Origin: JARRKC01 sp963723965
Lineage (GTDB): Bacteria > Acidobacteriota > UBA6911 > RPQK01 > JAPXNP01
Direction: 5' to 3'
DNA: 64,000 nt
Assembly: GCA_963723965.1 (NCBI GenBank)
Contig: CAVRSV010000013.1
Span: 1-64,000, forward strand
The first letter of the stretch is position 1; each line of letters begins with the position of its first letter. Made by a program: the position numbers and the translations under genes. Under the pieces are notes generated by a model. It was not told the DNA's origin and did not search any database. It saw nothing but the letters and a program-made list of their open reading frames with translations. Shown one piece after another: positions 54,273 to 62,761 of this stretch.

Positions 54273-54809
54273 TCAGGTATCCAGGAACTTTCGGCGGTAG
54301 TCGCCGATGGCCCGCTCGATCAGATCGATGGCCACTTCCAGGCTTTCGACGCCGCCGATGACGACCTCCTTTTCCTCGAGGTTCTTGTAGACGCGAAAGA
54401 ACTCCTCGATCTCCTGGAGTTGACTCTCCGGCAGGTCGGAGGCACTCTCGATTTCGCGGAAATGAGGGTCCCGAAGGGGTACCGAAAGGATCTTGTCGTC
54501 CGGCTCGCCCTCGTCGGTCATCCGCATGACTCCGATTGGCCGCGAGCGGACGATCACGCCCGGATGGAAGCTGATCTGAGAGATGACCAGCGCATCCAGA
54601 GGATCCCCGTCTTCGGCGAGGGTCTGCGGGATGAAGCCGTAGTTGCCCGGATAGTAGACGGCGCTGGAGATGATCCGGTCCACGCGGATGATTCCGGCGA
54701 TCTTGTCCAGCTCATACTTGCACTTCGATCCGCTGGGGATCTCGATCAGGACGTTGATGTCATGGGGCGGGTGCGCGCCCGCCGATATTCCATGCCAGAA
54801 ATGCGCCAT
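54273..54809 (-). CDS. ppa: Inorganic pyrophosphatase (type I, soluble)
   Basis: Enzyme of 178 residues hydrolysing PPi to two phosphates, needed to pull biosynthetic reactions forward. NVLIEIPSGSKCKYELDK begins the fold, YPGNYGFIPQTLAEDGDPLDALV carries the catalytic/metal-binding Asp cluster, and MRMTDEGEPDDKILSVP completes it. GGAG lies eight bases before the ATG. It is divergent from pyrG across a 383-base spacer and followed by two membrane genes. A link to phosphate signalling (the phoU operon ends 1.3 kb away) is spatial only. Confidence 0.96.
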   Translation of the reverse strand: MAHFWHGISAGAHPPHDINVLIEIPSGSKCKYELDKIAGIIRVDRIISSAVYYPGNYGFIPQTLAEDGDPLDALVISQISFHPGVIVRSRPIGVMRMTDEGEPDDKILSVPLRDPHFREIESASDLPESQLQEIEEFFRVYKNLEEKEVVIGGVESLEVAIDLIERAIGDYRRKFLDT

Positions 54810-55192
54810 GGCGACGGCTCCAGTCTGTCGGGAGGATGGGTTGATTCTGCGTTTTCGAGTCTATCACGGTGCCTGTCGGCCATTCGCCCGTCCTTGCCGC
54901 TGAGCCGGTGGGTGAACGGCTCCGGAGCGGTTGCCAGGGACCGTTGCTTTGGCTTAAAGTAGCCCATGCCCCTCTGGTTGGTATTTCCTGAGATGCAGCA
55001 TTTTCCGGACAGCGGTTTGTTCCGGCGAAGCCGGCGGCCAGGGAAGGCTGCGGGATCTACTTCCGGCTTTCCGGCAGTACCGAAGGCTTGGCGGTGAGGT
55101 GAGAAAGCCTTTTCCGGGGGGTACGGGGGGTCTTGTCAGACCCCTTGCCGAGAATTGCACGAGCGGCTCACTAGAAGGGGGTGGAGGACAGA
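54810..55192. other. Divergent promoter spacer between ppa and pyrG
   Basis: A 383-base region without a supported gene. It holds a perfect 7-bp hairpin GGGGTCT-TGTC-AGACCCC at 55127-55144, about 50 bases before the pyrG start, preceded by a G-rich run. A CCGGC-GAA-GCCGG stem lies near 55023. The first could be a leader or attenuator stem for pyrG; no T-run follows it. Confidence 0.45.
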
Positions 55193-56851
55193 ATGGAAAC
55201 CAAGTTCATCTTCGTAACCGGGGGAGTGCTCAGTTCACTGGGGAAGGGTCTGGCATCGGCATCGATCGGATGCCTGCTCGAGGCGCGCGGCTTCAAGGTG
55301 ACAATCCTCAAGCTGGATCCCTACCTCAACGTGGACCCGGGCACCATGAGCCCGTTTCAGCACGGCGAAGTCTTCGTGACCGACGACGGTGCCGAAACCG
55401 ACCTGGACCTCGGGCACTACGAGCGCTTCACCAACGCGAAGATGAGCCAGGACAACAATTCGACTGCGGGGCGGATCTACCTCTCGGTCATCGAGAAGGA
55501 ACGCCGGGGGGACTACCTCGGCAAGACCATCCAGGTCATTCCTCACGTGACCAACGAGATCAAGGCCGCCATCAAGAAGCTGAGCTCGGTCGCCGAAATC
55601 GTGCTCGTCGAGATCGGTGGCACCGTGGGTGATATCGAGAGCCTGCCGTTTCTGGAAGCGATCCGGCAGATGCGCGTCGAGGTGGGCCGGGAGAATTCCA
55701 TGTTCGTGCACCTCACGCTGGTTCCCTATATCGAGACCGCGGGAGAGCTGAAGTCCAAACCGACCCAGCATTCGGTTCGCGAGCTGCGTGCCATTGGTAT
55801 TCAGCCGGACGTCATCCTCTGCCGGACCGACCGTTTCCTGCCGAAGGAGATCAAGAACAAGATCGGTCTGTTCTGCAACGTCTCCCCGGAGGCCGTCATC
55901 ACGGCCCGCGACGTGGCAAGCATCTACGAAGTCCCCGTCACGCTGCAGGAAGAAGGACTCGATCAGCTCGTCATCAGGCAGCTGGGGCTTCCGGAGGCCG
56001 AGTGCGATTTGCGCCAGTGGAGGGATCTGGTCGAGGGCATTGGAGATCCCGTCGATGATGTGACCATCGGCATCGTCGGCAAGTACATCGAGTACGAGGA
56101 TTCGTACAAGAGTCTGAACGAGGCGCTGGTCCACGGAGGCCTGCCGCACCACCTCAAGGTCAGCCTGAAGTGGATCGAGTCGGAGGGTCTGGTCGGCGAT
56201 CGCTGGCAGGAGGGGCTGCGCGACATCGATGCCATCCTCGTTCCGGGCGGTTTTGGGACCCGGGGCGTCGAGGGCATGATCCGGGCCATCAGCTTTGCCC
56301 GCTCGGAGAAGGTTCCTTTCTTTGGGATCTGCCTGGGCATGCAAACCGCGGTCATCGAATTTGCGCGCAACGTCTGCTCCCTGGAAGCCAACAGCTCGGA
56401 ATTCGACCCGTCTGCGCCGCACCGGGTGATCTACAAACTCCGCGAATTGCTCAACGTCGAGGAACTGGGCGGCACCATGCGACTCGGGGCCTATCCCTGC
56501 GTCCTCGAGGAGGGAACGCTGGCCCAGCGAATCTACGGGGCCCGCGAGATCTCCGAGCGCCACCGTCACCGCTATGAGTTCAACCGCGAGTACGAGGAGA
56601 TCTTGACCAGCTACGGTCTCAAGGTCTCGGGCAGCTCCCCCGACCGCAACTTCGTGGAAATCGTCGAGATCCCGGAACACCCCTGGTTTCTGGGTTGTCA
56701 GTTCCATCCGGAATTCAAGTCCAAGCCGTTGAAGCCCCATCCTCTGTTCGTGAGCTTTGCCGCGGCGGCGCTGCGCTACAAGAAGCGGCGCACGGTCCCG
56801 CTGAGCGTCATGTCGGAAAGCCAGACGGTCACGGCCGACGTGCCACGGTAA
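55193..56851 (+). CDS. pyrG: CTP synthase
   Basis: Glutamine-dependent enzyme of 552 residues making CTP from UTP, ATP and glutamine. The N-terminal synthase domain begins FVTGGVLSSLGKGLASASIG, with DPYLNVDPGTMSPFQHGEVFV and the EIGGTVGDIESLPF loop. The C-terminal glutaminase domain has catalytic Cys in PFFGICLGMQ and the His-x-Glu pair in GCQFHPEFKSKP. GGAGGA precedes the ATG at 55193. In many Gram-negatives pyrG is followed directly by kdsA; here about 6.8 kb separate them, filled by a TonB receptor and secreted proteins. Confidence 0.97.
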   Translation: METKFIFVTGGVLSSLGKGLASASIGCLLEARGFKVTILKLDPYLNVDPGTMSPFQHGEVFVTDDGAETDLDLGHYERFTNAKMSQDNNSTAGRIYLSVIEKERRGDYLGKTIQVIPHVTNEIKAAIKKLSSVAEIVLVEIGGTVGDIESLPFLEAIRQMRVEVGRENSMFVHLTLVPYIETAGELKSKPTQHSVRELRAIGIQPDVILCRTDRFLPKEIKNKIGLFCNVSPEAVITARDVASIYEVPVTLQEEGLDQLVIRQLGLPEAECDLRQWRDLVEGIGDPVDDVTIGIVGKYIEYEDSYKSLNEALVHGGLPHHLKVSLKWIESEGLVGDRWQEGLRDIDAILVPGGFGTRGVEGMIRAISFARSEKVPFFGICLGMQTAVIEFARNVCSLEANSSEFDPSAPHRVIYKLRELLNVEELGGTMRLGAYPCVLEEGTLAQRIYGAREISERHRHRYEFNREYEEILTSYGLKVSGSSPDRNFVEIVEIPEHPWFLGCQFHPEFKSKPLKPHPLFVSFAAAALRYKKRRTVPLSVMSESQTVTADVPR

Positions 56852-56855
56852 AGGG

Positions 56856-57010
56856 TTCCGGGTTTCGGGTTCGCACTTCGCCCTTCGCCCTTCGGACTTC
56901 GCAATTCGAGGTTCGGCGTTCCAGCAAGGAACGGGACGCTGGAGAACCGGAGGGTGGAGTTCCTGGTTGCGAGTTCCGGGTTCCGCGAGGTTCGAATTCC
57001 GGGATAGTTG
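56856..57010. repeat. Longest heptamer-phased repeat array (TTCGNNN)
   Basis: Nine consecutive 7-bp units run from 56856 to 56918 without loss of phase, beginning four bases after the pyrG stop. Most units fit TTCGNNN (for example TTCGCCC twice, TTCGGAC, TTCGCAA). A second, looser stretch (56960-57010, TTCCTGG, TTGCGAG, TTCCGGG) follows. The rest of the 580-base spacer to the TonB receptor has no supported gene. Confidence 0.8.
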
Positions 57011-57279
57011 TCGCCGCGAGCTGTCGCCGGATCCCAGTCGAACTGATTTGCGACCCCCCCGGATCGTTCCTGTCTTCGAGTCTCCTTCCGTGACGCCGTG
57101 ACCTCGGGCACCCCGCCGACGCCGCAGGCGTCCCTGGAGTGCGGAAGCTTGCTTCCGCTTTCGGTTCTTCACGGACTCATCGGTCGCCACACCGGAACGG
57201 CAGCCCGGTCGCGGCCGACGCCCGGGACGGCATCCACGACCGAGACCTTGCCGCAGCCCAAAGCGGCCTCGCCTCAGAA

Positions 57280-57296
57280 TCGAAAGTCGAAAATCC
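57280..57296. repeat. Two heptamer units upstream of TonB receptor
   Basis: TCGAAAG and TCGAAAA in phase, followed by TCC, the same end as the 24.4 kb array. It is a small remnant of the family about 140 bases before the receptor start. Confidence 0.5.
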
Positions 57297-57438
57297 CCAA
57301 GATTCATCAAATCTTCATTTGTCTCTGATCCGCCATTGACATTCGCCCCCTAGACTGTCGCCGACGTCAAGGGGGGAAGGTTTCGTTTCCGAGCGTCTTC
57401 CCGGTTTTTGGGGGGTTCTTCACAAGGAGTATGTGTAC

Positions 57439-60216
57439 ATGCTGAGAAGACTGTTCATCGGTCTGTCTCTCTGTCTGACCGTGACCGGGAGCCTGGCGGC
57501 ACAGGAGGATCGGGCGAAGGCAACCGGGACCTTGAGGGGGTTCGTTCTCGACATGGGTTCCGGCAGCACGCTGCACGGCGTCGCCATCGAGATCCAGCCG
57601 GGCGGGGCGACCGTCCAGAGTGATCTCGACGGGCTATTTGCCCTCGAGGTGCCTGCCGGCGAATACAGCATCCTGGCCCGTAAGCCCGGATACATCAATG
57701 CCACCGTGCAGAACATCAAGATCAAAGCCGGGGAAGAAACCTGGCAGCAGGTTCCCATCACGCCGACGGCGGGTGTGAGCCACGAAATCGTCGAGGTCGT
57801 GGCCGAAGCGGAGAAGGCTTCCACAGCGGCCCTGCTCAGTGAGCGGAAGAGTCTGGGCGCGCTGACCGACTCGATCGGCAGCCAGGAGATGGCACTGATC
57901 GGCGGCTCCGACGGGGCCTCCGTCATGCAGAGTGTCACGGGCGTTTCGGTCGTTGAGGACAAGTACGTCTTCGTTCGGGGCCTGGGCGAGCGGTACAGTG
58001 CGACCCAGTTGAACGGGAGCGAGATCCCGTCGACCCAGCCGGACAAGAAGGTCGTCCCGATGGACCTGTTCCCGGCGAATCTCCTGGAAAACATCCAGAC
58101 GGAAAAATCCTACAGCCCCGACCAGCCCGGCGAGTTCGCCGGCGGTATCGTCAAGGTGAATACACTCGACTTCCCCCGGAAAGCCACCTTCAGGATCAGC
58201 TACGGCACCGGCTTCAACACACTGACGACCTTCAAGCCCTTCAAGAGCTATTACGGAGGAAAGTACGAGTTCTGGGGGTATGACGACGGGACCCGGAGCC
58301 TTCCTGCCATCATTCCGGACGAGAAGCTGACCAGGAAGACGCCCTATTCGCCCGGCTACACTGCTCAGGAGCTTCAAGCGTTCGGTCGGGCCTTCGACAA
58401 CAACTGGCAATTCAACGAGCACCGAACTGCCAGTCCCGCACAGAAGTTCAATTTCGTGGCCGGCAACACCTGGGGCAATCTGGGGATGGTCCTCGCTCTC
58501 AACCACAGCACCGGATATCAGACCCGAAGCGAGCGGATGGTCTTCTACACCCTCGGCTCCGGCGATGTGCTCAGCCCGTTCAGTGACTACAGGTTCAACC
58601 TGAGCCGCCTCAATGCCCGGACGAGTGCCACCGCCAACGTCGCCTATCGCCTGAACAACGATCACAAGATCATGTTCCGGAATTTCTACACCCACGAAGG
58701 GAACGACGAGTCGCGACAATTCGAGGGACCCAACCAGGATCACGGGCAGGTGCTTCGCGACTATCGGCTTCGCTTCAACGAAGAAGGAATCTACTCCGGA
58801 CAGCTCGCCGGGGAACACTACCTGAATGCCCTCGGAAACAGCCTGATCGAATGGAGCCTGACCCGGGCCAACTCCACCAACAATGAGCCCGACCTGCGGG
58901 AGAACCTCTACCAATTCAACCCCAGCGTCGGGGACTTTACGCTGGCGAACGTGAGTCAGAGTGCCTTCCGCGAGTTCGTGGGTCTCACCGAGGTGCTCTG
59001 GCAGCCCGAGCTGAACTGGACCACCTTCTTCCACTCGGGCGAGCTGATCGGAAGTCTCAAATTCGGCGCCTCGTACCGGCAGAGGGACCGCGACTTCGAA
59101 GCCCGGCGCTTCCGTCTCATCCCGCTCAGGACTGCCGGGATCGACCTGACGGAAGCACCCAATATCCTCCTGCGTCCCGAGAACATCCGGCCCGACGGAT
59201 TCGAGCTGCGGGAGGAAACCCGCAATACCGATGCGTACACGGCCAAGAGTCTGAACCGCGCGTTCTACGGGATGCTGGACCTGTCCTTCGGGAACTGGCG
59301 ATTCATCGGAGGCGTCCGTCTCGAGAACGACACGCAGCGCGTCGACACCTTCGATCCCTTCAGTTCCGACCTGGTGACGGTGTCCAGCGAACTGGCGAAC
59401 AAGGACTGGCTGCCGGCACTGAACGTGGTCTATCACCTGAACGTCGACATGAACCTCCGCGGCTCGGTCAGCAAGACGCTGAACCGGCCGGAATTTCGGG
59501 AACTGGCTCCCTTCGACTTCACCGACGTCATCGGAGGACGCTCCGTCAAGGGCTACCCGGACCTGATGCGGGCGACGATTCGGAACTACGACGTCCGTTG
59601 GGAATGGTTCCCGGGACCGACTGACCTGGTCTCGGCCAGTTTCTTCTACAAGGGCTTCCAGGACCCGATCGAAAGAGTCGTGGAGGCGACCGCCCAGCTG
59701 CGGACTTCCTTCCGAAATGCCGAGAGTGCCAAAAACCTTGGTTTCGAACTCGACTTCAGGCGTGGCCTGGGATTCGTGGGCGAGAATCTGGAGGACTTCA
59801 GCATCGGTGCGAACTACACCTACGTGGATTCCTCGGTACAGGTTCCCCAAGGCGGAATCATTGTTCTGACCACCAGCAGCCGGCCGCTGGAGGGTCAGTC
59901 GAAGAACGTCTTCAACGGGATCTTCGAATATGCGAGCCCCCGCAGCGGGACCGTGGCGAGGGCCCTGATCAACTTCCAGGGTCGGAGGATTTCCGATGTC
60001 GGCGCCCTGGGCCTGCCCGACATCTTCGAGGATGGATACACGAGTTTCGATGCCCTCGTCCGTCAGCCTCTTGGGCCGCGGTGGCGTCTGAAATTCGAGG
60101 CTCAGAACCTCCTGGACGCCCCGGTGCGATGGATTCAGGGAGGTTTGGTTCAGAGGGAGTATCACAACGGGCGGACGCTCAGTCTGTCCATCTCATACGA
60201 CTTTTTCGGAGAGTGA
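57439..60216 (+). CDS. TonB-dependent receptor with regulatory-like N domain
   Basis: Outer-membrane receptor of 925 residues. It has a signal peptide (FIGLSLCLTVTGSLAA) and a carboxypeptidase-regulatory-like domain (~25-110, GTLRGFVLDMGSGSTLHGVA). A plug follows (SDGASVMQSVTGVSVVEDKY, with FVRGLGERYSATQLNGSEIP), then a 22-strand-type barrel ending SLSISYDFFGE, with an aromatic near the C terminus as for outer membrane insertion. It would import a nutrient using TonB-ExbBD (not in the window). AAGGAGT lies eight bases before the ATG at 57439. The three following genes encode exported proteins, suggesting a surface uptake or attachment cassette. An 843-codon antisense frame across this gene is a shadow. 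Confidence 0.9.
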   Translation: MLRRLFIGLSLCLTVTGSLAAQEDRAKATGTLRGFVLDMGSGSTLHGVAIEIQPGGATVQSDLDGLFALEVPAGEYSILARKPGYINATVQNIKIKAGEETWQQVPITPTAGVSHEIVEVVAEAEKASTAALLSERKSLGALTDSIGSQEMALIGGSDGASVMQSVTGVSVVEDKYVFVRGLGERYSATQLNGSEIPSTQPDKKVVPMDLFPANLLENIQTEKSYSPDQPGEFAGGIVKVNTLDFPRKATFRISYGTGFNTLTTFKPFKSYYGGKYEFWGYDDGTRSLPAIIPDEKLTRKTPYSPGYTAQELQAFGRAFDNNWQFNEHRTASPAQKFNFVAGNTWGNLGMVLALNHSTGYQTRSERMVFYTLGSGDVLSPFSDYRFNLSRLNARTSATANVAYRLNNDHKIMFRNFYTHEGNDESRQFEGPNQDHGQVLRDYRLRFNEEGIYSGQLAGEHYLNALGNSLIEWSLTRANSTNNEPDLRENLYQFNPSVGDFTLANVSQSAFREFVGLTEVLWQPELNWTTFFHSGELIGSLKFGASYRQRDRDFEARRFRLIPLRTAGIDLTEAPNILLRPENIRPDGFELREETRNTDAYTAKSLNRAFYGMLDLSFGNWRFIGGVRLENDTQRVDTFDPFSSDLVTVSSELANKDWLPALNVVYHLNVDMNLRGSVSKTLNRPEFRELAPFDFTDVIGGRSVKGYPDLMRATIRNYDVRWEWFPGPTDLVSASFFYKGFQDPIERVVEATAQLRTSFRNAESAKNLGFELDFRRGLGFVGENLEDFSIGANYTYVDSSVQVPQGGIIVLTTSSRPLEGQSKNVFNGIFEYASPRSGTVARALINFQGRRISDVGALGLPDIFEDGYTSFDALVRQPLGPRWRLKFEAQNLLDAPVRWIQGGLVQREYHNGRTLSLSISYDFFGE

Positions 60217-60272
60217 TTCTGTTTGGATCTCTTTGGTTTGTTCCGTTTGCAGTCAATCGAAAGGAGACTTGA

Positions 60273-62087
60273 ATGCTGAAGAAGACAGTCGTGCTCACAG
60301 CCGTCCTGGCCGTTCTGTTTGCCGGAGCCATGGCGGGCGTGACCAAAAAGAGTAATGGAGTTGGAGATATATCGCTTCTGAGCCGGACCGTCGCCGACGG
60401 GCCACACCCGCGGGTCTTCCTCAATACCAACAGCGTCGTCTACACGCCCGGCCAGGACCCGGCCCAGATCAGGCTGACGGCCACCATCGATCCCAACGGG
60501 AACACTTCCCCTCGCGTGTTCTTCGTCTACCTGAGCAATCAGGCAACGGGCGAGATCCGCTACATCGACAATACGGGTCTCCTCGCGGCCGGAGTGGTCA
60601 AGGCGATCGACGGCAGTGTCCCCGGCAATTTCACGCAGACCGATGTCACGCCACTCAGCGAAGCCGTTCTTCTCGGCCCTCAGGGCCTGGTCGGGCCGGC
60701 CTTGAACGTGGCCGATCTGGATACCGGCAACTACCAGCTGGTGCTCGATCTGCGCGAGGGATCGGGACAACGATCGGTCGTTTTCGGCTACTTCAATTTT
60801 GCGGTCGTCGACAGCATCGTCGAGGTGCCGGGAGACGTCACCCAGGACACGACCTGGACGTCGAATAATGCGTACTTCATCAACGACCGCGCCGTCTTCG
60901 TCCGCCAGCCGGCGACGCTGATGATCGACGCCGGGACCGTCATTCTCGGGACCGGTCAGAATTCCGCGCTCGTCGTGGATCGGGGTGCCAAGATCCGGTC
61001 CATGGGGACGCGCGCCCGGCCCGTCGTGATGACCAGCGCCAATCCTCCCGGAGAACGCAACCGCGCCGACTGGGGCGGGCTCATCCTCAACGGTCGTGCA
61101 CCCATCAACACGGGAGAGCAGGCGGGTGAAGGTGATACGGGCCTGTTCGGCGGTGATGATCCGCACGACAGCAGCGGTGAACTGCACTACACGCGGGTCG
61201 AGTTTGCCGGGATCGAGTTCAGCCCGGAAAACGAGCTGAACGGGATTGCCTTCCAGGGCGTGGGAGACGGCACGGTGGTCGACCACATCCAGATCCACAT
61301 GAACAAGGACGACAGCGTCGAGTTCTTCGGCGGAACGGCCAAAGTGAAGTATGTGGTGAGCACACGCTCAGGCGACGACAACCTCGACTGGGTTCTGGGC
61401 TGGCGCGGCGCGGCACAGTTCGTCTGCGCTCAGGAATACGGCGACGACGCCGACAATGGAATCGAAGCCGACAACCTGGCGACCAGCAACGACCTGGAGC
61501 CGATTTCGAGTCCCCAGATCTACAACGTGACCTTCGTAGGCGATCCGGACAACAGCCACGGAACCTCGGGTGGCCGCGGCGTCCTCCTTCGAGAAGGGAC
61601 CGCCGGACTCCTTCGCAATCTCGTGGTCATCGGCTTCCGGCAGTCTGCGGTCGATGTCGACGACATCGCTACGGTGGACCGGATCAACGGAATCCTGGGG
61701 AATCTGACCTTTAAGAACTCGCTCTTCTACAACAATTGCACACACCCGGGAGCCAACGTGCCCTGCACCGGAACCACGGGAGCGGCCCAGTTTTCCAACG
61801 AGAGCGACCAGGTCGTCAACAACAAGGAAGACCTGGGCAGTTTCACGACGGCCAACTGGATGACGAGTGAGCCGACCAATCGGAGCACCGTTGATCCGCT
61901 GCTGCGTGATCCCTACAGCTTCTTCCCGCCCGACTTCCGGCCCCAGCTGAATTCGCCCGTCCTGAATCGGAACTATGTGGCGATTCCGCCAGATGATGGG
62001 TTCTTCACGACGGATGTGGACTACATCGGCTGCATGGGCCCTACCGATGACTGGACTCAGGGGTGGACGTACTTTGGCGCCAATTAA
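60273..62087 (+). CDS. Secreted parallel beta-helix-like protein next to TonB receptor
   Basis: Exported protein of 604 residues with a signal peptide (MLKKTVVLTAVLAVLFAGAMA) and no membrane segment after it. From residue ~185 the sequence reads like repeated short strands with Asn/Gly turns (GTVILGTGQNSALVVDRGAK, VVMTSANPPGERNRADWGGL), a pattern of right-handed beta-helix surface proteins. Cysteines pair near the C terminus (NNCTHPGANVPC). Proteins of this style often follow TonB receptors in Acidobacteriota- and Bacteroidetes-like genomes and are called hypothetical or multidomain lipoprotein partners; here there is no lipobox. It starts 56 bases after the receptor. Confidence 0.7.
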   Translation: MLKKTVVLTAVLAVLFAGAMAGVTKKSNGVGDISLLSRTVADGPHPRVFLNTNSVVYTPGQDPAQIRLTATIDPNGNTSPRVFFVYLSNQATGEIRYIDNTGLLAAGVVKAIDGSVPGNFTQTDVTPLSEAVLLGPQGLVGPALNVADLDTGNYQLVLDLREGSGQRSVVFGYFNFAVVDSIVEVPGDVTQDTTWTSNNAYFINDRAVFVRQPATLMIDAGTVILGTGQNSALVVDRGAKIRSMGTRARPVVMTSANPPGERNRADWGGLILNGRAPINTGEQAGEGDTGLFGGDDPHDSSGELHYTRVEFAGIEFSPENELNGIAFQGVGDGTVVDHIQIHMNKDDSVEFFGGTAKVKYVVSTRSGDDNLDWVLGWRGAAQFVCAQEYGDDADNGIEADNLATSNDLEPISSPQIYNVTFVGDPDNSHGTSGGRGVLLREGTAGLLRNLVVIGFRQSAVDVDDIATVDRINGILGNLTFKNSLFYNNCTHPGANVPCTGTTGAAQFSNESDQVVNNKEDLGSFTTANWMTSEPTNRSTVDPLLRDPYSFFPPDFRPQLNSPVLNRNYVAIPPDDGFFTTDVDYIGCMGPTDDWTQGWTYFGAN

Positions 62088-62697
62088 GTGTAGCCAAACC
62101 AACTCGAAGGGGGCCGGACGCCGGGCGTCCGGCCTCGTTCTCCTGATGCTCCTCGTGCTGCTGCCGGTGCAAGCCCGGGGTGATGGGGAGAAAGCAGGAG
62201 AGAACGGGCGACGGATCCGGGGCGGAGCTCGCCGACGCGGACGGCCGGCGGGAAACTGGCACAAGCGTGCCCTCAGACTCTCGCCTGCCGAAGACTCGGT
62301 CGACGCACTGGCTCGGAAGGTTCTTGACACTCTGGCCCAAGGCGACCGGGACAAACTCGAGGATCTGGCCCTCACCCAGCAGGAGTTCACGGGCTGCATT
62401 TACCCGGCGCTGCCGGCCAGTCGGCCGGGGAGCAACCTGAGCGCCGACTTTCTGTGGAGCCAGACCCTTCTTCGGAACCTGGCGGGCCTGGAAAAGACCC
62501 TGGGCTACGCGGGCCGACGGTTCGAGTTCGTCTCCATCCGTTTTGCCGACGGCGAGCGGCAGTACGAGGGCTTCAAAGTTCTCCGGGATGCCCGGCTGAC
62601 GGTGAAGGACACGGATGGCAAGGAACTCGAGTTGAAGCTCTTCGGAGCAGTCCTCGAGGCGGGTGGGAAATTCAAGATTTACAGTTTTGCGCACTGA
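62074..62697 (+). CDS. Unknown secreted protein, start uncertain
   Basis: About 207 residues. A hydrophobic core (LVLLMLLVLLPVQARGDG) near residue 20-37 reads as a signal peptide. The mature part has a helical early region (EDSVDALARKVLDTLAQGDRD) and then a mixed alpha/beta end (RRFEFVSIRFADGERQYEGF). I do not recognise the family. The start is unclear: TTG at 62074 gives a compact signal peptide, while an ATG at 62047 lengthens it; both overlap the end of the previous gene. It probably belongs to the TonB receptor unit. Confidence 0.55.
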   Translation: MAPIKCSQTNSKGAGRRASGLVLLMLLVLLPVQARGDGEKAGENGRRIRGGARRRGRPAGNWHKRALRLSPAEDSVDALARKVLDTLAQGDRDKLEDLALTQQEFTGCIYPALPASRPGSNLSADFLWSQTLLRNLAGLEKTLGYAGRRFEFVSIRFADGERQYEGFKVLRDARLTVKDTDGKELELKLFGAVLEAGGKFKIYSFAH

Positions 62698-62761
62698 TCC
62701 GGTCGGCTCCGGCTCCAGAAGTCGCGAGCCCACGGAGAGTGCAATCAGGAGGAAAAACGAA

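Noticed and set aside
55235..57310. 691-codon antisense frame spanning pyrG and the spacer
   Set aside because: It runs through pyrG and the heptamer repeats; its Arg/Gly-rich and SRNSNL-type sequence comes from those repeats.
57336..57356. TTGACA and TAGACT boxes upstream of the TonB receptor
   Set aside because: Only nine bases separate them; no acceptable promoter spacing.
57634..60165. 843-codon antisense frame opposite the TonB receptor
   Set aside because: Shadow frame with no recognisable fold; the receptor motifs on the plus strand are clear.
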